Assembly (NCBI RefSeq): GCF_900105075.1
Contig: NZ_FNSK01000001.1
Location: 3,011,001-3,075,000 of the forward strand
Reading direction: 5' to 3'
Origin: Rhodobacter sp. 24-YEA-8
Lineage (GTDB): Bacteria > Pseudomonadota > Alphaproteobacteria > Rhodobacterales > Rhodobacteraceae
Length of the DNA stretch: 64,000 nt
Positions 27,053 through 36,732 of this stretch are shown here, piece after piece (within the stretch, counting starts at the first letter, position 1; each line of letters begins with the position of its first letter). The notes beneath the pieces are model-generated. The model was not told the DNA's origin. It worked only from the letters and a program-made list of their open reading frames with translations, and ran no database searches. A program made the translations under genes and the position numbers.

Positions 27053-28777
27053 TTATAACGGCGTCACCACCCAGCCAAAGGGCGGCAGATCACCGGTCTG
27101 AACAGCGGTCAGGTTGGCACGGAAAAGCCGGTCACCAAGCCGGAGCCTCGCTTCTCCATCCTGGATCTGCGCCGCAATGACCTGCTGCCCGGCGCTGGCC
27201 GCCAGTTCTCGCAGCAATGCCGCAACCGGCCAGGCCCCATCGCCCAGGCCACGCGGACCGAACAGCGCCGCAGGCGTCCAGACAGCAGGCGCGAAAGGCG
27301 CCAGCGCCGTCGCCATACCCAGCGTCCAGGCAGCGCCGAAGGCCGCGCGGTGGCGGGGGTCGTCATCGGTCATCGCCACGCGGCCGCCCTTCGGGTTCGG
27401 GATGGTCCGCGAACCGTAAGGGTTCTGCCGCATCGCGATGGTCGACGGGCCGATCCGGTATTCCGCCGCCCCGATGATTGCGCGGGCCGAGCGCGCGATA
27501 TGCGGCACCGCCTCCAGCGTCTCCATCACCGCGAGATCGTCGGAGGCGTGGATAATCGGGCAAAAGCCGTGGCTGACAAAATCGAGCCCGGCAGGCGGAC
27601 GTTTGCGGTTCAGTTCGGGGAAGAAGCTCGCCATGCCGCCGCCGCGTTTGATGCCAGGGAAGGCGCGTGCGGCCGCGGCATGGATCTGGTCCAGTGGCGG
27701 GCAATCGGGCCAGGCAGAACCCGGCGGCGTCGATTGCCGGTCAACCGAAGGGCAGACGAACACCGACGCCACAGCCAGGCCCGATGCACCAAGATCCCTG
27801 GCATGCGAGGTGAGTTCCGGCACGGGATCACCCCGGAAACGGCAGATCAGTTCCAGATCATAGATCCCCGCCGGGTAAGCAACCTGCAAAGCGGCAAAAG
27901 CGGCGAGCTGACTTGAGACCGGCTCGGTGCGCGTCGCATCGACATGGGCAAGTATGCGCTGCGGTGCGACCAGTGCCAGCATCTGAGCGGCCTCCGGGTT
28001 ACGCGCCTCGTCCGGGGTCACGACCAGTGCAAGATCGGGGAAGACGGTGCCCGCCGGGATCGCGACCGGTGCGGCTTTGGCGGCAATGCCCGCACCGCTC
28101 CAACTAAGCGTGACCGACTGGCGCAGCGTATCGGCGCCGGTCAACTGATAGGGCCAGGGCAGGGCCAGCGGGCGGTTATAGGTCTTGTAAGAGGCATCGC
28201 CCCATTGGCGCTGATCCTCCATCTCGAACGTATCGCCCTCGAACGCGCAGCTGATCGTCAGCCCATGCGCTTCATGTTCGAGATGGACGATATCCATAAA
28301 GGGCTGCCATGGCTCGATCAGATCAGGGAAGCGGCTGTGGTCCACCGACCCGTCGCTATGGGTCACACGGGCCGGCGCCCCGGCAACCCCGGTGACCGGA
28401 TGCAGCACGGTAAAACCGGTTCGATTCGTCTCGAATATGCCTGAAATTCGCGATTCAGCGGCAAAGGTGAGGCCGGTCGTACCGATGGTCAGCGAAAGGC
28501 TCACATGCTGTTCCGCGCCGTTCGAGCGGAAGACCATCGGGAAGCGGAGCAGCAGGTCGTCCCCCCTGGTCGTACGCCCGACCGCGCCGATTTCCGGGCG
28601 CACGGTGCCCCAGTCGCGGTCGCGCACCAGAAAGGCGATCTGACGGATAATCTCGATACCACCCAAGCAGATATGGCGAAGGGCGCCATCCTGAAACCCG
28701 AGGCTGACATCACCATGGCGGATGATTTCCGCCTCGGCCACCGGTTCGGCCGTGCCATAAAGCTCAACTGCGCCCAT
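27053..28777 (-). CDS. apnL: Probable D-apionate lactonase
   Basis: 574 residues. The N-terminal part (ELYGTAEPV ... IAFLVRDRDWGTVRPEIG, later FEGDTFEMEDQRQWGDASYK and RPLALPWPYQL) resembles proteins assigned as ApnL, which hydrolyses D-apionolactone to D-apionate. The assignment rests on remembered family features and on the neighbour: the ATG overlaps the stop of a Gfo/Idh/MocA dehydrogenase by one base, the expected partner ApsD. No kinase or isomerase for later apionate steps is present in this window. Confidence 0.6.
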   Translation of the reverse strand: MGAVELYGTAEPVAEAEIIRHGDVSLGFQDGALRHICLGGIEIIRQIAFLVRDRDWGTVRPEIGAVGRTTRGDDLLLRFPMVFRSNGAEQHVSLSLTIGTTGLTFAAESRISGIFETNRTGFTVLHPVTGVAGAPARVTHSDGSVDHSRFPDLIEPWQPFMDIVHLEHEAHGLTISCAFEGDTFEMEDQRQWGDASYKTYNRPLALPWPYQLTGADTLRQSVTLSWSGAGIAAKAAPVAIPAGTVFPDLALVVTPDEARNPEAAQMLALVAPQRILAHVDATRTEPVSSQLAAFAALQVAYPAGIYDLELICRFRGDPVPELTSHARDLGASGLAVASVFVCPSVDRQSTPPGSAWPDCPPLDQIHAAAARAFPGIKRGGGMASFFPELNRKRPPAGLDFVSHGFCPIIHASDDLAVMETLEAVPHIARSARAIIGAAEYRIGPSTIAMRQNPYGSRTIPNPKGGRVAMTDDDPRHRAAFGAAWTLGMATALAPFAPAVWTPAALFGPRGLGDGAWPVAALLRELAASAGQQVIAAQIQDGEARLRLGDRLFRANLTAVQTGDLPPFGWVVTPL

Positions 28778-29808
28778 CAGAGCGCCCCCGGATCGACCGA
28801 GCGGCCTTCAGCGGCGGAAAGGTAAGCGGCCTCGACCAGGGCAAAGGTTTCAAGATTGTCAGTGCCCGAGGTTTCCGGCTGGCGTCCCTCCCGCAGGCAA
28901 TCCACGAAATGCTGTTGGATGATCTGAACACTTTCCTGGATATTGTGCCAGGGTTGTTCCGCCCAGGGCAGAAGCGGCGGGCTGACATCCCGGGTCTGCG
29001 ATCCGCCATCACGCTGGATTACCAGCTTGTATCCGGCATCAAGACGCAGGCTGCCTTCGGTCCCGTCAATCTCGATCAGGCTTTCGGGGAAGGTCTCGGG
29101 GAGGCGTTTGGTCGCGTAGGAACAATCCACCACCGAGGTCACGCCCGATTTGTGCAAAAGCTGCATCGTGGCGACGTCCTCGCCTTTGATCTTCGGATTG
29201 ACCCGCCGCGTGGTCGCCGCGATCCGCGCCACATCGCCGAACAAAGCCCGCGCGATGTCGAGGATATGGATCCCGAGATCCTCGATGATGAAGCGTTCGC
29301 CCTCGGCCAGGTAAGGCTGGCCTGAGAACACATCAAAACCCGAGCGGAAGGATACGCGGCCAAAGAACGGCTCGCCGATCTCACCCGCGCGCAGCGCGTC
29401 GATCACCTGACGCACGGCGGATTGCCAGCGGAAATTCTCGTGTATCATCAGTATTTTGCCGGTCTCTGCCACGGCGGCAACCATGGCTTTCGCATCCTCC
29501 AGGGTGGGCGCAAACGGCTTCTGGCAGATCACATGCACACCGGCAGTCGCAGCCATTTCAACCAGTGCCCGATGTGAGCCCACCGTCGTCGCGATATCGG
29601 CCACATCGAAACCGCCATCGGCAAACAGCTCTGCCGCGTTCCTGTAACGGCGCGCGATCCCGAATTCATCGCCCGCAGCCGCGAGCCGCGCCGGGTCGCG
29701 GTCGCAGATCGCGACGACCTCTGCCCCTTCGATCCCCGCCCAGGCAAACAACTGGTTCCGGGCAAAGAAACCGGCGCCGATCAGCGCAATCTTCAGGGTC
29801 TGAGTCAT
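28777..29808 (-). CDS. apsD: Gfo/Idh/MocA-family dehydrogenase, probable D-apiose dehydrogenase
   Basis: 343 residues: N-terminal Rossmann motif GAGFFARNQLFAW, CQKPFAPT (the family's EKP-type motif), and a C-terminal alpha/beta domain with EDLGIHILDIAR containing the likely catalytic residues. ATG at 29808 with AGGAGG upstream. The family oxidises sugars at C1. The specific D-apiose call depends on its translational coupling to the ApnL-like gene; the general family is certain, the substrate probable. Confidence 0.65.
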   Translation of the reverse strand: MTQTLKIALIGAGFFARNQLFAWAGIEGAEVVAICDRDPARLAAAGDEFGIARRYRNAAELFADGGFDVADIATTVGSHRALVEMAATAGVHVICQKPFAPTLEDAKAMVAAVAETGKILMIHENFRWQSAVRQVIDALRAGEIGEPFFGRVSFRSGFDVFSGQPYLAEGERFIIEDLGIHILDIARALFGDVARIAATTRRVNPKIKGEDVATMQLLHKSGVTSVVDCSYATKRLPETFPESLIEIDGTEGSLRLDAGYKLVIQRDGGSQTRDVSPPLLPWAEQPWHNIQESVQIIQQHFVDCLREGRQPETSGTDNLETFALVEAAYLSAAEGRSVDPGAL

Positions 29809-29882
29809 GCCGGGGTCCTCCTGCGACGGAACTGGTATAATGAGGTAATGTGTATTTGTCACGCGACAAGCGGCGGCCCGCT

Positions 29883-29924
29883 CTGTACCCGCGCCGCCTC
29901 GGTCTGTACCCGCGCCGCCTCGGT
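29883..29924. repeat. 21-bp tandem duplication upstream of apsD and kdsA
   Basis: Two exact copies of a 21-base unit beginning CTGTACCCGCGCCGCC lie in the 196-base divergent region between the dehydrogenase gene (minus) and kdsA (plus). Nothing known matches it. Confidence 0.85.
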
Positions 29925-30004
29925 CTGTCTGGCCCGGACTGTCTGGCAGAGAGACCCGATTTCATGCCATAACCGTGCCAGATCGCAGCGCCGGAGAAAC
30001 ACAG

Positions 30005-30832
30005 ATGAGCCAGAACATTGTCACCATCGGCGATATTGCCTTCGGCGGAAAGAACCCGATCGCGCTGATCTGCGGCCCCTGCCAGCTGGAAAGCCATGAC
30101 CATGCGCGGATGATGGCCGAAAGGATCCTTGAGGCCTGCGCGCCCACGGGCACGAAATTCATCTTCAAGGCCAGCTATGACAAGGCGAACCGGTCTTCGC
30201 TGGGCGGCAAGCGCGGCCTCGGGATGGAGAAGGGGCTCGAGATCCTCGGCCTGATCCGCGACGAATTCCGCGTACCGGTGCTGACCGATGTGCATGAGCC
30301 GGGCCATTGCGCGCCTGCGGCAGAGGTTTGCGATGTGCTGCAGATCCCGGCTTTTCTCAGCCGTCAGACCGATCTTTTGCTGGCGGCGGGCGCGACGGGC
30401 AAAGCTGTGAATATCAAAAAGGGCCAGTTCCTTGCGCCCTGGGATATGGATAATGTCGCGGCCAAGGTCGCCTCGACCGGCAACCACAATATCATGCTCT
30501 GCGAGCGCGGGACGTCCTTTGGCTATAATACGCTGGTCACCGATTTCCGGGGCCTGCCGCGTATGGCCGAAACCGGCTGGCCGGTGATTTTCGACGCCAC
30601 CCATTCGGTGCAGCAGCCGGGCGGGCAGGGGAATTCCTCGGGCGGGCAGCGCGAATATGTGCCGGTTCTGGCGCGGGCGGCCTGTGCGGTCGGCGTCTCG
30701 GGCCTGTTTATCGAGACCCATCAGGATCCCGACAATGCGCCCTCGGACGGGCCGAATATGGTGCCGGTCGATCAGCTGAAAGACCTGATCGGTACCTTGC
30801 GCAGCTTTGACGCATTGGCCAAGGGCCTGTGA
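30005..30832 (+). CDS. kdsA: 3-deoxy-8-phosphooctulonate synthase
   Basis: 275 residues, canonical. LICGPCQLES, FKASYDKANRSS, VLTDVHEP and DATHSVQQPGG are characteristic KdsA motifs. It condenses arabinose-5-phosphate with PEP to KDO-8-phosphate for lipopolysaccharide core. ATG at 30005 with GGAG upstream; kdsB follows eleven bases later. Confidence 0.95.
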   Translation: MSQNIVTIGDIAFGGKNPIALICGPCQLESHDHARMMAERILEACAPTGTKFIFKASYDKANRSSLGGKRGLGMEKGLEILGLIRDEFRVPVLTDVHEPGHCAPAAEVCDVLQIPAFLSRQTDLLLAAGATGKAVNIKKGQFLAPWDMDNVAAKVASTGNHNIMLCERGTSFGYNTLVTDFRGLPRMAETGWPVIFDATHSVQQPGGQGNSSGGQREYVPVLARAACAVGVSGLFIETHQDPDNAPSDGPNMVPVDQLKDLIGTLRSFDALAKGL

Positions 30833-30843
30833 GGTAAACCGCG

Positions 30844-31656
30844 ATGGATACGGTCATCATCATCCCGGCCCGCTATGCTTCGACCCGCTATCCGGCCAAG
30901 CCGCTGGCCATGCTGAAAGGCGCGAGCGGGGCAGGGCGCAGCCTGCTGGAACGCTCCGTCATAGCCGGGCGCCGCGCCGTCGAAGAGGCCGGCGGCGGCA
31001 TCGGGCTTTATGTCGCAACCGATGACAGCCGCATCGCCGATGAGGCGCAGCGGATCGGGGCCGAGGTGATCATGACCTCGGAAACCGCGCGCAACGGCAC
31101 CGAGCGAGTGGCAGAAGCAGTGAAGAACGCCGGGCTCGCGCCGCAGATTGTGGTGAATTTGCAAGGCGATGCGCCACTGACGCCGCCGTCTTTCGTCACC
31201 GCGCTGATCCAGCATATGCGCGATAACCCTGCCACCGGCATCGCCACACCGATCCTGCGCTGTGACGAAGACGCCGTGCGGAATTTCATCGCCGACCGCG
31301 CGGCCGGGCGCGTGGGCGCCACGACCGTGGTCGCGAACCGGCTGGGCCAGGCGCTTTATTTTTCGAAAGAGGTGATCCCGTTCACCAATGGCAAAGGTGT
31401 GGTCGACGGCCAGGTGCCGGTCTTCCACCATGTCGGGCTTTACGCCTATCGCCCCGCCGCGCTGGCCGCCTATGGTCAATGGGAGCCAGGCCCGCTCGAG
31501 ACGCTGGAAGGGCTGGAGCAGCTGCGTTTTCTTGAAAACGGCCATCCGGTCGATGTGGTCGAGGTCTCGGCCCCCGGTGCGAAATTCTGGGAGCTTAACA
31601 ATCCTTCTGACGTGCCGCTGATCGAGGGCTATCTGAAGCAGATGGGCTGGGATTAA
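30844..31656 (+). CDS. kdsB: 3-deoxy-manno-octulosonate cytidylyltransferase
   Basis: 270 residues, a little longer than the usual 245-260. IIPARYASTRYPAKPL at the N-terminus, NLQGDAPL and a late GLYAYR are KdsB motifs. It activates KDO to CMP-KDO. It forms an operon with kdsA and is followed by a strong hairpin. Confidence 0.93.
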   Translation: MDTVIIIPARYASTRYPAKPLAMLKGASGAGRSLLERSVIAGRRAVEEAGGGIGLYVATDDSRIADEAQRIGAEVIMTSETARNGTERVAEAVKNAGLAPQIVVNLQGDAPLTPPSFVTALIQHMRDNPATGIATPILRCDEDAVRNFIADRAAGRVGATTVVANRLGQALYFSKEVIPFTNGKGVVDGQVPVFHHVGLYAYRPAALAAYGQWEPGPLETLEGLEQLRFLENGHPVDVVEVSAPGAKFWELNNPSDVPLIEGYLKQMGWD

Positions 31657-31671
31657 AGGCCCGAAGCAATC

Positions 31672-31698
31672 GTCCCCGGAGCCAATGGCGCCGGGGAC
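31672..31698. terminator. Bidirectional terminator-like hairpin between kdsB and leuB
   Basis: GTCCCCGG/CCGGGGAC arms (31672-31679 and 31691-31698) with an additional inner GCC/GGC pair and a short loop. It lies between two convergent genes. No long T-run follows, so it may act with Rho or as a 3' end stabiliser. Confidence 0.6.
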
Positions 31699-31706
31699 AA
31701 ATCAGG

Positions 31707-32813
31707 TCAGACCGAGGCAGCAAGCGCCGCGATGATCGCGTCACCCATAGCGGCGGTGCCGATGGGCGAGCCGCCCTCCGGGCCAAGAAGGTCTGCGGTG
31801 CGCAGCCCGTCGGCGAGCACCTTTTCAACGGCTTTCTCGACGCGGGTGGCCTCGTCGCCAAGATCAAAGCTGTAGCGCAGCGCCATGGCGAAGCTGAGGA
31901 TACAGGCGATCGGGTTCGCCTTGCCCTGGCCCGCAATGTCGGGGGCCGAGCCATGCACCGGCTCATACATCGCTTTCGGGCGGCCATTGGCCATCGGTGC
32001 GCCAAGGCTGGCCGAGGGCAGCATGCCGAGCGAGCCGGTCAGCATCGCGGCCAGATCCGACAGAAGATCGCCGAACAGGTTGTCGGTCACGATGACGTCG
32101 AACTGTTTCGGCCAGCGGGTCAGCTGCATCGCGCCGGCATCGGCATACATATGGCTGAGCTCGACATCCTGGTAATCGCGCTGATGCACCTCGGTGACGA
32201 CGTCGCGCCAAAGAATGCCGGATTCCATCACATTGGCCTTCTCCATCGAGCAGACCTTGTTGCCCCGGCGCCGCGCGAGTTCAAAAGCCGATTTCGCGAC
32301 CCGGGCGATTTCGCTCTCGGTATAGCGCTGCGTGTTGATGCCAACGCGCTCATTGCCCTCTTTGAAGATCCCGCGCGGCTCGCCGAAATAGACGCCCGAG
32401 GTCAGCTCGCGCACGATCATGATGTCGAGACCGGCAACCACATCGCGCTTCAGCGACGAGAAATCGGCCAGCGCGTCAAAGCACTGCGCCGGGCGCAGGT
32501 TGGAAAACAGGTCCATCTCTTTGCGCAGTCGCAGCAGGCCACGCTCGGGCTTTACGCTGAAATCGAGCTTGTCATATTTCGGGCCGCCCACCGCGCCAAG
32601 GAGAACCGCATCAACCTCCTGCGCCTTTGCCATGGTCGCGTCGGTCAGCGGCGTGCCATGTGCGTCATAAGCGCAGCCGCCCACCAGATCCTCGGAGACA
32701 TCGAAATGGATGCCGCGGGCGGTGCCCATCCAGGAGATGACTTTTTTCACCTCATCCATGACTTCGGGGCCGATGCCGTCACCGGCAAGGATCAGGAGGG
32801 AGGGGTTGGCCAT
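31707..32813 (-). CDS. leuB: 3-isopropylmalate dehydrogenase
   Basis: 368 residues. N-terminal [13 protein letters not shown], substrate motif [13 protein letters not shown] (here [13 protein letters not shown]), [18 protein letters not shown] and [12 protein letters not shown] are LeuB hallmarks. NAD-dependent oxidative decarboxylation in leucine synthesis. ATG at 32813 with GGAG upstream; the longer frame to 32873 is not supported. Confidence 0.95.
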   Translation of the reverse strand: MANPSLLILAGDGIGPEVMDEVKKVISWMGTARGIHFDVSEDLVGGCAYDAHGTPLTDATMAKAQEVDAVLLGAVGGPKYDKLDFSVKPERGLLRLRKEMDLFSNLRPAQCFDALADFSSLKRDVVAGLDIMIVRELTSGVYFGEPRGIFKEGNERVGINTQRYTESEIARVAKSAFELARRRGNKVCSMEKANVMESGILWRDVVTEVHQRDYQDVELSHMYADAGAMQLTRWPKQFDVIVTDNLFGDLLSDLAAMLTGSLGMLPSASLGAPMANGRPKAMYEPVHGSAPDIAGQGKANPIACILSFAMALRYSFDLGDEATRVEKAVEKVLADGLRTADLLGPEGGSPIGTAAMGDAIIAALAASV

Positions 32814-32881
32814 CGGGGCGCTCCGTTTGAATGGGGTCGGCAGCGGGCTAGCCGATGCCTGACCCCTGGTCAAGGTCGGGC

Positions 32882-35596
32882 CTATTCCGCCGCCAGTTTT
32901 ACGCCATTATCAGGGGTGTAATTCAGGATCGGCGCCAGCCAGCGTTCGGCCTCAGCAAGATCCATTCCCTTGCGGGAAGCGTAATCCAGCACCTGATCCC
33001 GCTCGACCCTGGCCACGCCGAAGTAATAGCTGGCGGGATGGCCGATATAGAAGCCAGACACCGATGAACCGGGCCACATCGCCATACTTTCGGTCAGCGT
33101 GACGCCCGTATTTTTTTCGGCATCCAGCAGGCGGAAGAGGGTGAGTTTCTCGGTATGGTCGGGCTGCGCCGGATAGCCCGGGGCAGGGCGGATGCCGGCA
33201 TAGGGCTCGCCGATCAGTTCATGCGGCTGGAAGGTCTCTGCCGCGCCGTATCCCCAATATTCCTTGCGCACCCGTTCATGCAGCATCTCGGCCATGGCTT
33301 CGGCATAGCGGTCAGCCAGCGCCTTGACCATGATCGAGCCGTAATCATCATTCGCCCGCTCATAGCGCGCGGCGATCTCGGCCTCTTCCGGGCCGGCCGT
33401 CACCACGAACCCGCCGACATAATCCGGCGTGCCGTCCGGGCCGACGAAATCCGAAAGCGCCACATTCGGACGCCCGTCCCGCTTGGTCGTCTGCTGACGC
33501 AGCGTGTGCAGCATAGCCAGCGTTTCGGCACGGTTTTCGCCTGTATAGAGACGAATATCGTCGCCGGTCGCGTTGGCGGGCCAGAAGCCGATCACGGCGC
33601 GCGGGCGGAACCATTGCTCGGTGATGATGCGCTGCAGCATGTCCTGGGCATCTTCGAACAGCTGGCGCGCAGCCTCGCCCTGCTTTTCATCCTCGAGAAT
33701 GCGGGGATAGACGCCTTTCAGCTCCCAGGTCTGGAAGAAGGGAGTCCAGTCGATATAGCGCGCGATATCCGCAAGATCCCAGTCTTCGATCACCCGGGCA
33801 CCGGTGAATTGCGGGGCAGGGGGGGCATAGCCCGTCCAGTCGATTTTGAACGCATTGGCGCGGGCGGCTTCCAGTGGCAGGCGTTTCTTTGCCAGTTCGG
33901 CGCGTTCGTGACGCTCTGCCACCTCGACATATTCGGCCTGGATCGACGCGATATAGGGCTCTTTCTGCGTTTCACTGAGCAGCTGGCTGACCACACCGAC
34001 CGCACGGCTGGCATCCAGCACATAGATCGCCTGGCCTTTATGGTAGCGCGGCGCGATTTTCACCGCCGTATGCACCTTCGACGTCGTCGCGCCGCCGATC
34101 AGCAGCGGAATGCTGAAACCTTCGCGCTCCATCTCCGAGGCCAGATGCACCATTTCGTCAAGACTGGGGGTGATCAGGCCGGAAAGCCCAATGACATCAA
34201 CCTGTTGTTCGCGCGCGATCTCAAGGATCTTCTGCGGCGGCACCATCACACCAAGGTCAATGATCTCGTAATTGTTGCAGGCCAGCACGACACCGACGAT
34301 GTTCTTGCCGATGTCATGCACATCGCCTTTCACCGTCGCCATCAGCACCCGGCCAGCCGAACGGCGCATCTCGCCGCCCTGAGCCGCCTTTTCCTCTTCC
34401 ATATAAGGCAGGAGCACGGCGACAGCCTGTTTCATCACCCGTGCCGATTTCACCACCTGGGGCAGGAACATCTTGCCGGCGCCGAACAGGTCACCGACGA
34501 CGTTCATCCCCGCCATCAGCGGGCCCTCGATCACATGCAGCGGGCGGGCGGCCTGCTGGCGTGCAACCTCGGCATCCTCTTCGATGAACTCGGTGATGCC
34601 ATTCACAAGCGCATGTTCGAGACGTTTTTCCACAGGCCAGTCGCGCCATTGCAGATCGCGAACCTTTTCCTCGCGCGCGCCACCGCGGAATTTTTCCGCG
34701 ATTTCCAGCATGCGTTCGGTCGCGTCATCACGACGATTGAGGACGACATCCTCGCAGGCCTCGCGCAGCTCGGGCTCGATCTGGTCATAAACGGCAAGCT
34801 GGCCCGCATTGACGATGCCCATATCCATACCAGCCTGAATGGCATGGTAGAGAAAGACGCAATGCATCGCCTCGCGCACAGGTTCATTGCCGCGGAAGCT
34901 GAATGAAAGGTTCGAAACGCCGCCCGAGATGTGACAATGCGGCAGGTTCTGGCGGATCCAGCGCGTCGCCTCGATGAAATCGACGCCGTAATTATTGTGT
35001 TCCTCTATACCGGTCGCGACCGCGAAAACGTTCGGGTCAAAGATGATATCTTCCGGCGGAAAGCCGATTTCCTCGGTCAGGATACGGTAGGCCCGGGCGC
35101 AGATCTCGGTCTTGCGCTGGAATGTGTCGGCCTGGCCCGTCTCGTCAAAGGCCATGACCACCACAGCCGCACCGTAAGCCAGGCACAGACCGGCATGGTG
35201 GCGGAACTGATCCTCACCCTCTTTCAGGCTGATCGAATTGACGATCGGTTTACCCTGAGCGCATTTCAGCCCGGCCTCGATCACCTCCCATTTCGAGCTG
35301 TCGATCATCACAGGCACGCGGGCGATATCGGGTTCGGAGGCGACAAGGTTAAGAAATTCGACCATCGCGGCCTTACTGTCGATCAGCCCTTCATCCATGT
35401 TGATGTCGATGATCTGGGCGCCGTTTTCCACCTGGTCACGCGCCACGTCCAGCGCTGCGGCATAGTCGCGATTGGTGATCAGTTTGCGGAATTTGGCCGA
35501 GCCGGTGACGTTGGTGCGCTCACCGACATTCACAAACGGGATGTCGGGCGTGAGAATGAAGGGTTCCAACCCCGAGAGACGAAGATAACGGCTCAT
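32882..35596 (-). CDS. metH: Methionine synthase, folate/cobalamin/activation half
   Basis: 904 residues containing three MetH modules: pterin-binding (residues about 1-290, [16 protein letters not shown]), cobalamin-binding (cap about 310-400, then [12 protein letters not shown] with the cobalt-ligating His and later IGLSGL), and the C-terminal AdoMet activation domain (about 560-900, [15 protein letters not shown]). It accepts methyl from methyltetrahydrofolate and passes it to homocysteine bound on the partner protein. It lacks the homocysteine module, which is encoded by the upstream gene overlapping by four bases (ATGA). Confidence 0.93.
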   Translation of the reverse strand: MSRYLRLSGLEPFILTPDIPFVNVGERTNVTGSAKFRKLITNRDYAAALDVARDQVENGAQIIDINMDEGLIDSKAAMVEFLNLVASEPDIARVPVMIDSSKWEVIEAGLKCAQGKPIVNSISLKEGEDQFRHHAGLCLAYGAAVVVMAFDETGQADTFQRKTEICARAYRILTEEIGFPPEDIIFDPNVFAVATGIEEHNNYGVDFIEATRWIRQNLPHCHISGGVSNLSFSFRGNEPVREAMHCVFLYHAIQAGMDMGIVNAGQLAVYDQIEPELREACEDVVLNRRDDATERMLEIAEKFRGGAREEKVRDLQWRDWPVEKRLEHALVNGITEFIEEDAEVARQQAARPLHVIEGPLMAGMNVVGDLFGAGKMFLPQVVKSARVMKQAVAVLLPYMEEEKAAQGGEMRRSAGRVLMATVKGDVHDIGKNIVGVVLACNNYEIIDLGVMVPPQKILEIAREQQVDVIGLSGLITPSLDEMVHLASEMEREGFSIPLLIGGATTSKVHTAVKIAPRYHKGQAIYVLDASRAVGVVSQLLSETQKEPYIASIQAEYVEVAERHERAELAKKRLPLEAARANAFKIDWTGYAPPAPQFTGARVIEDWDLADIARYIDWTPFFQTWELKGVYPRILEDEKQGEAARQLFEDAQDMLQRIITEQWFRPRAVIGFWPANATGDDIRLYTGENRAETLAMLHTLRQQTTKRDGRPNVALSDFVGPDGTPDYVGGFVVTAGPEEAEIAARYERANDDYGSIMVKALADRYAEAMAEMLHERVRKEYWGYGAAETFQPHELIGEPYAGIRPAPGYPAQPDHTEKLTLFRLLDAEKNTGVTLTESMAMWPGSSVSGFYIGHPASYYFGVARVERDQVLDYASRKGMDLAEAERWLAPILNYTPDNGVKLAAE

Positions 35597-36633
35597 TTTT
35601 GGATCTCGCGCGGTTTATGGGGACGGACGGCGTCTGCAATGGCCTGGATATGGCCGGGCGTGGTGCCGCAGCACCCGCCAACCACATTCACCAGCCCGTC
35701 GCGGGCAAAAGTCTCCACCTGGGCGGCGGTGTCTTCGGGTCCCTCGTCATATTGACCAAACGCATTGGGCAAGCCGGCATTCGGATAGGCGCAGGTGAAG
35801 GTTTCAGCCACCGTGGAAAGTTCCACCAGGTGCGGACGCATCGCGCTGGCCCCGAGCGCACAGTTCAGCCCGATGGTGAAGGGTTTCGCGTGGCGCACCG
35901 AATGCCAGAACGCCGTCGGGGTCTGCCCCGACAGGGTGCGGCCCGATGCATCGGTAATGGTGCCCGAAATCATCACGGGCAGCCGGCTTCCATGTTCAGC
36001 AAAGGCACTGAGGCAAGCGAAAATGGCGGCTTTGGCGTTCAGAGTGTCGAAAATCGTTTCGATCAGAATGATATCGGCGCCGCCCCGGATCAGGCCCCGG
36101 ATCTGTTGGGCATAGGCTTTGTGGAGATCATCGAAAGTCACCGCGCGATAGCCCGGATTGTTGACGTCAGGGCTGATCGACGCGGTCCGGTTGGTCGGGC
36201 CAACGGCTCCGGCCACAAAGCGGGGCTTGCCGTCAATGGCGGTGGCCCGGTCCAGCGCGCGGCGAACGATGCGGGCCCCCTGGACGTTCAGATCGTCTAC
36301 CGCTGCTTCCAGCGCATAATCGGCCTGCGCGATGGTCGTCGCCGAGAAGGTGTTTGTCTCAACGATATCGGCACCAGCCATGGCATAATTGAAATGAATT
36401 TCCTCGATGGCCTCTGGCTGGGTCAGGATCAGAAGATCGTTATTGCCCTTTTGCGGGTGTTCGGAGTGGTGCCGGCAGGCACAACCGGAACCATGGCCGG
36501 AATAGTCCTCTTCTGTCAGCCCAAGGCCCTGGATCTGGGTTCCCATCGCCCCATCGAGAATGAGAATCCGCTGCCTTGCAGCGGCTTCCAGGGCGGCGAG
36601 AGCCGGAGTGGGGGGGAGAATGAAGTTCTGCAT
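35593..36633 (-). CDS. Methionine synthase, homocysteine-binding half (split MetH)
   Basis: 346 residues of homocysteine S-methyltransferase module: [31 protein letters not shown] with the first zinc Cys, and [13 protein letters not shown] with the two other zinc Cys. It is equivalent to the first 350 residues of single-chain MetH, and its stop overlaps the start of the second half. An unusual segment with two Cys and two His ([12 protein letters not shown], about 45-56) sits where the family normally has a short loop. Confidence 0.9.
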   Translation of the reverse strand: MQNFILPPTPALAALEAAARQRILILDGAMGTQIQGLGLTEEDYSGHGSGCACRHHSEHPQKGNNDLLILTQPEAIEEIHFNYAMAGADIVETNTFSATTIAQADYALEAAVDDLNVQGARIVRRALDRATAIDGKPRFVAGAVGPTNRTASISPDVNNPGYRAVTFDDLHKAYAQQIRGLIRGGADIILIETIFDTLNAKAAIFACLSAFAEHGSRLPVMISGTITDASGRTLSGQTPTAFWHSVRHAKPFTIGLNCALGASAMRPHLVELSTVAETFTCAYPNAGLPNAFGQYDEGPEDTAAQVETFARDGLVNVVGGCCGTTPGHIQAIADAVRPHKPREIQK

Positions 36634-36690
36634 GTATCCGGCGTTCCTGGTTCGCGCGGACCATATGAGACCAGATGCCTGTTGTGAAAT

Positions 36691-36714
36691 TCATAATACT
36701 GGGGAATATTATGA
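36691..36714. promoter_or_regulatory. AT-rich inverted repeat upstream of the split metH operon
   Basis: TCATAATA/TATTATGA arms (36691-36698 and 36707-36714) with an 8-base loop, next to further AT-rich sequence with TTCGAA (36720-36725). It occupies the short gap between flgI and the metH start and stands out from the GC-rich surroundings. It could be the operator or promoter of the metH genes. No known riboswitch fold was recognised. Confidence 0.45.
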
Positions 36715-36732
36715 GATATTTCGAATATTATC

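Noticed and set aside
36634..36732. SAM or SAH riboswitch upstream of metH
   Set aside because: The leader is very short and AT-rich and shows only a simple inverted repeat, not a known riboswitch core.
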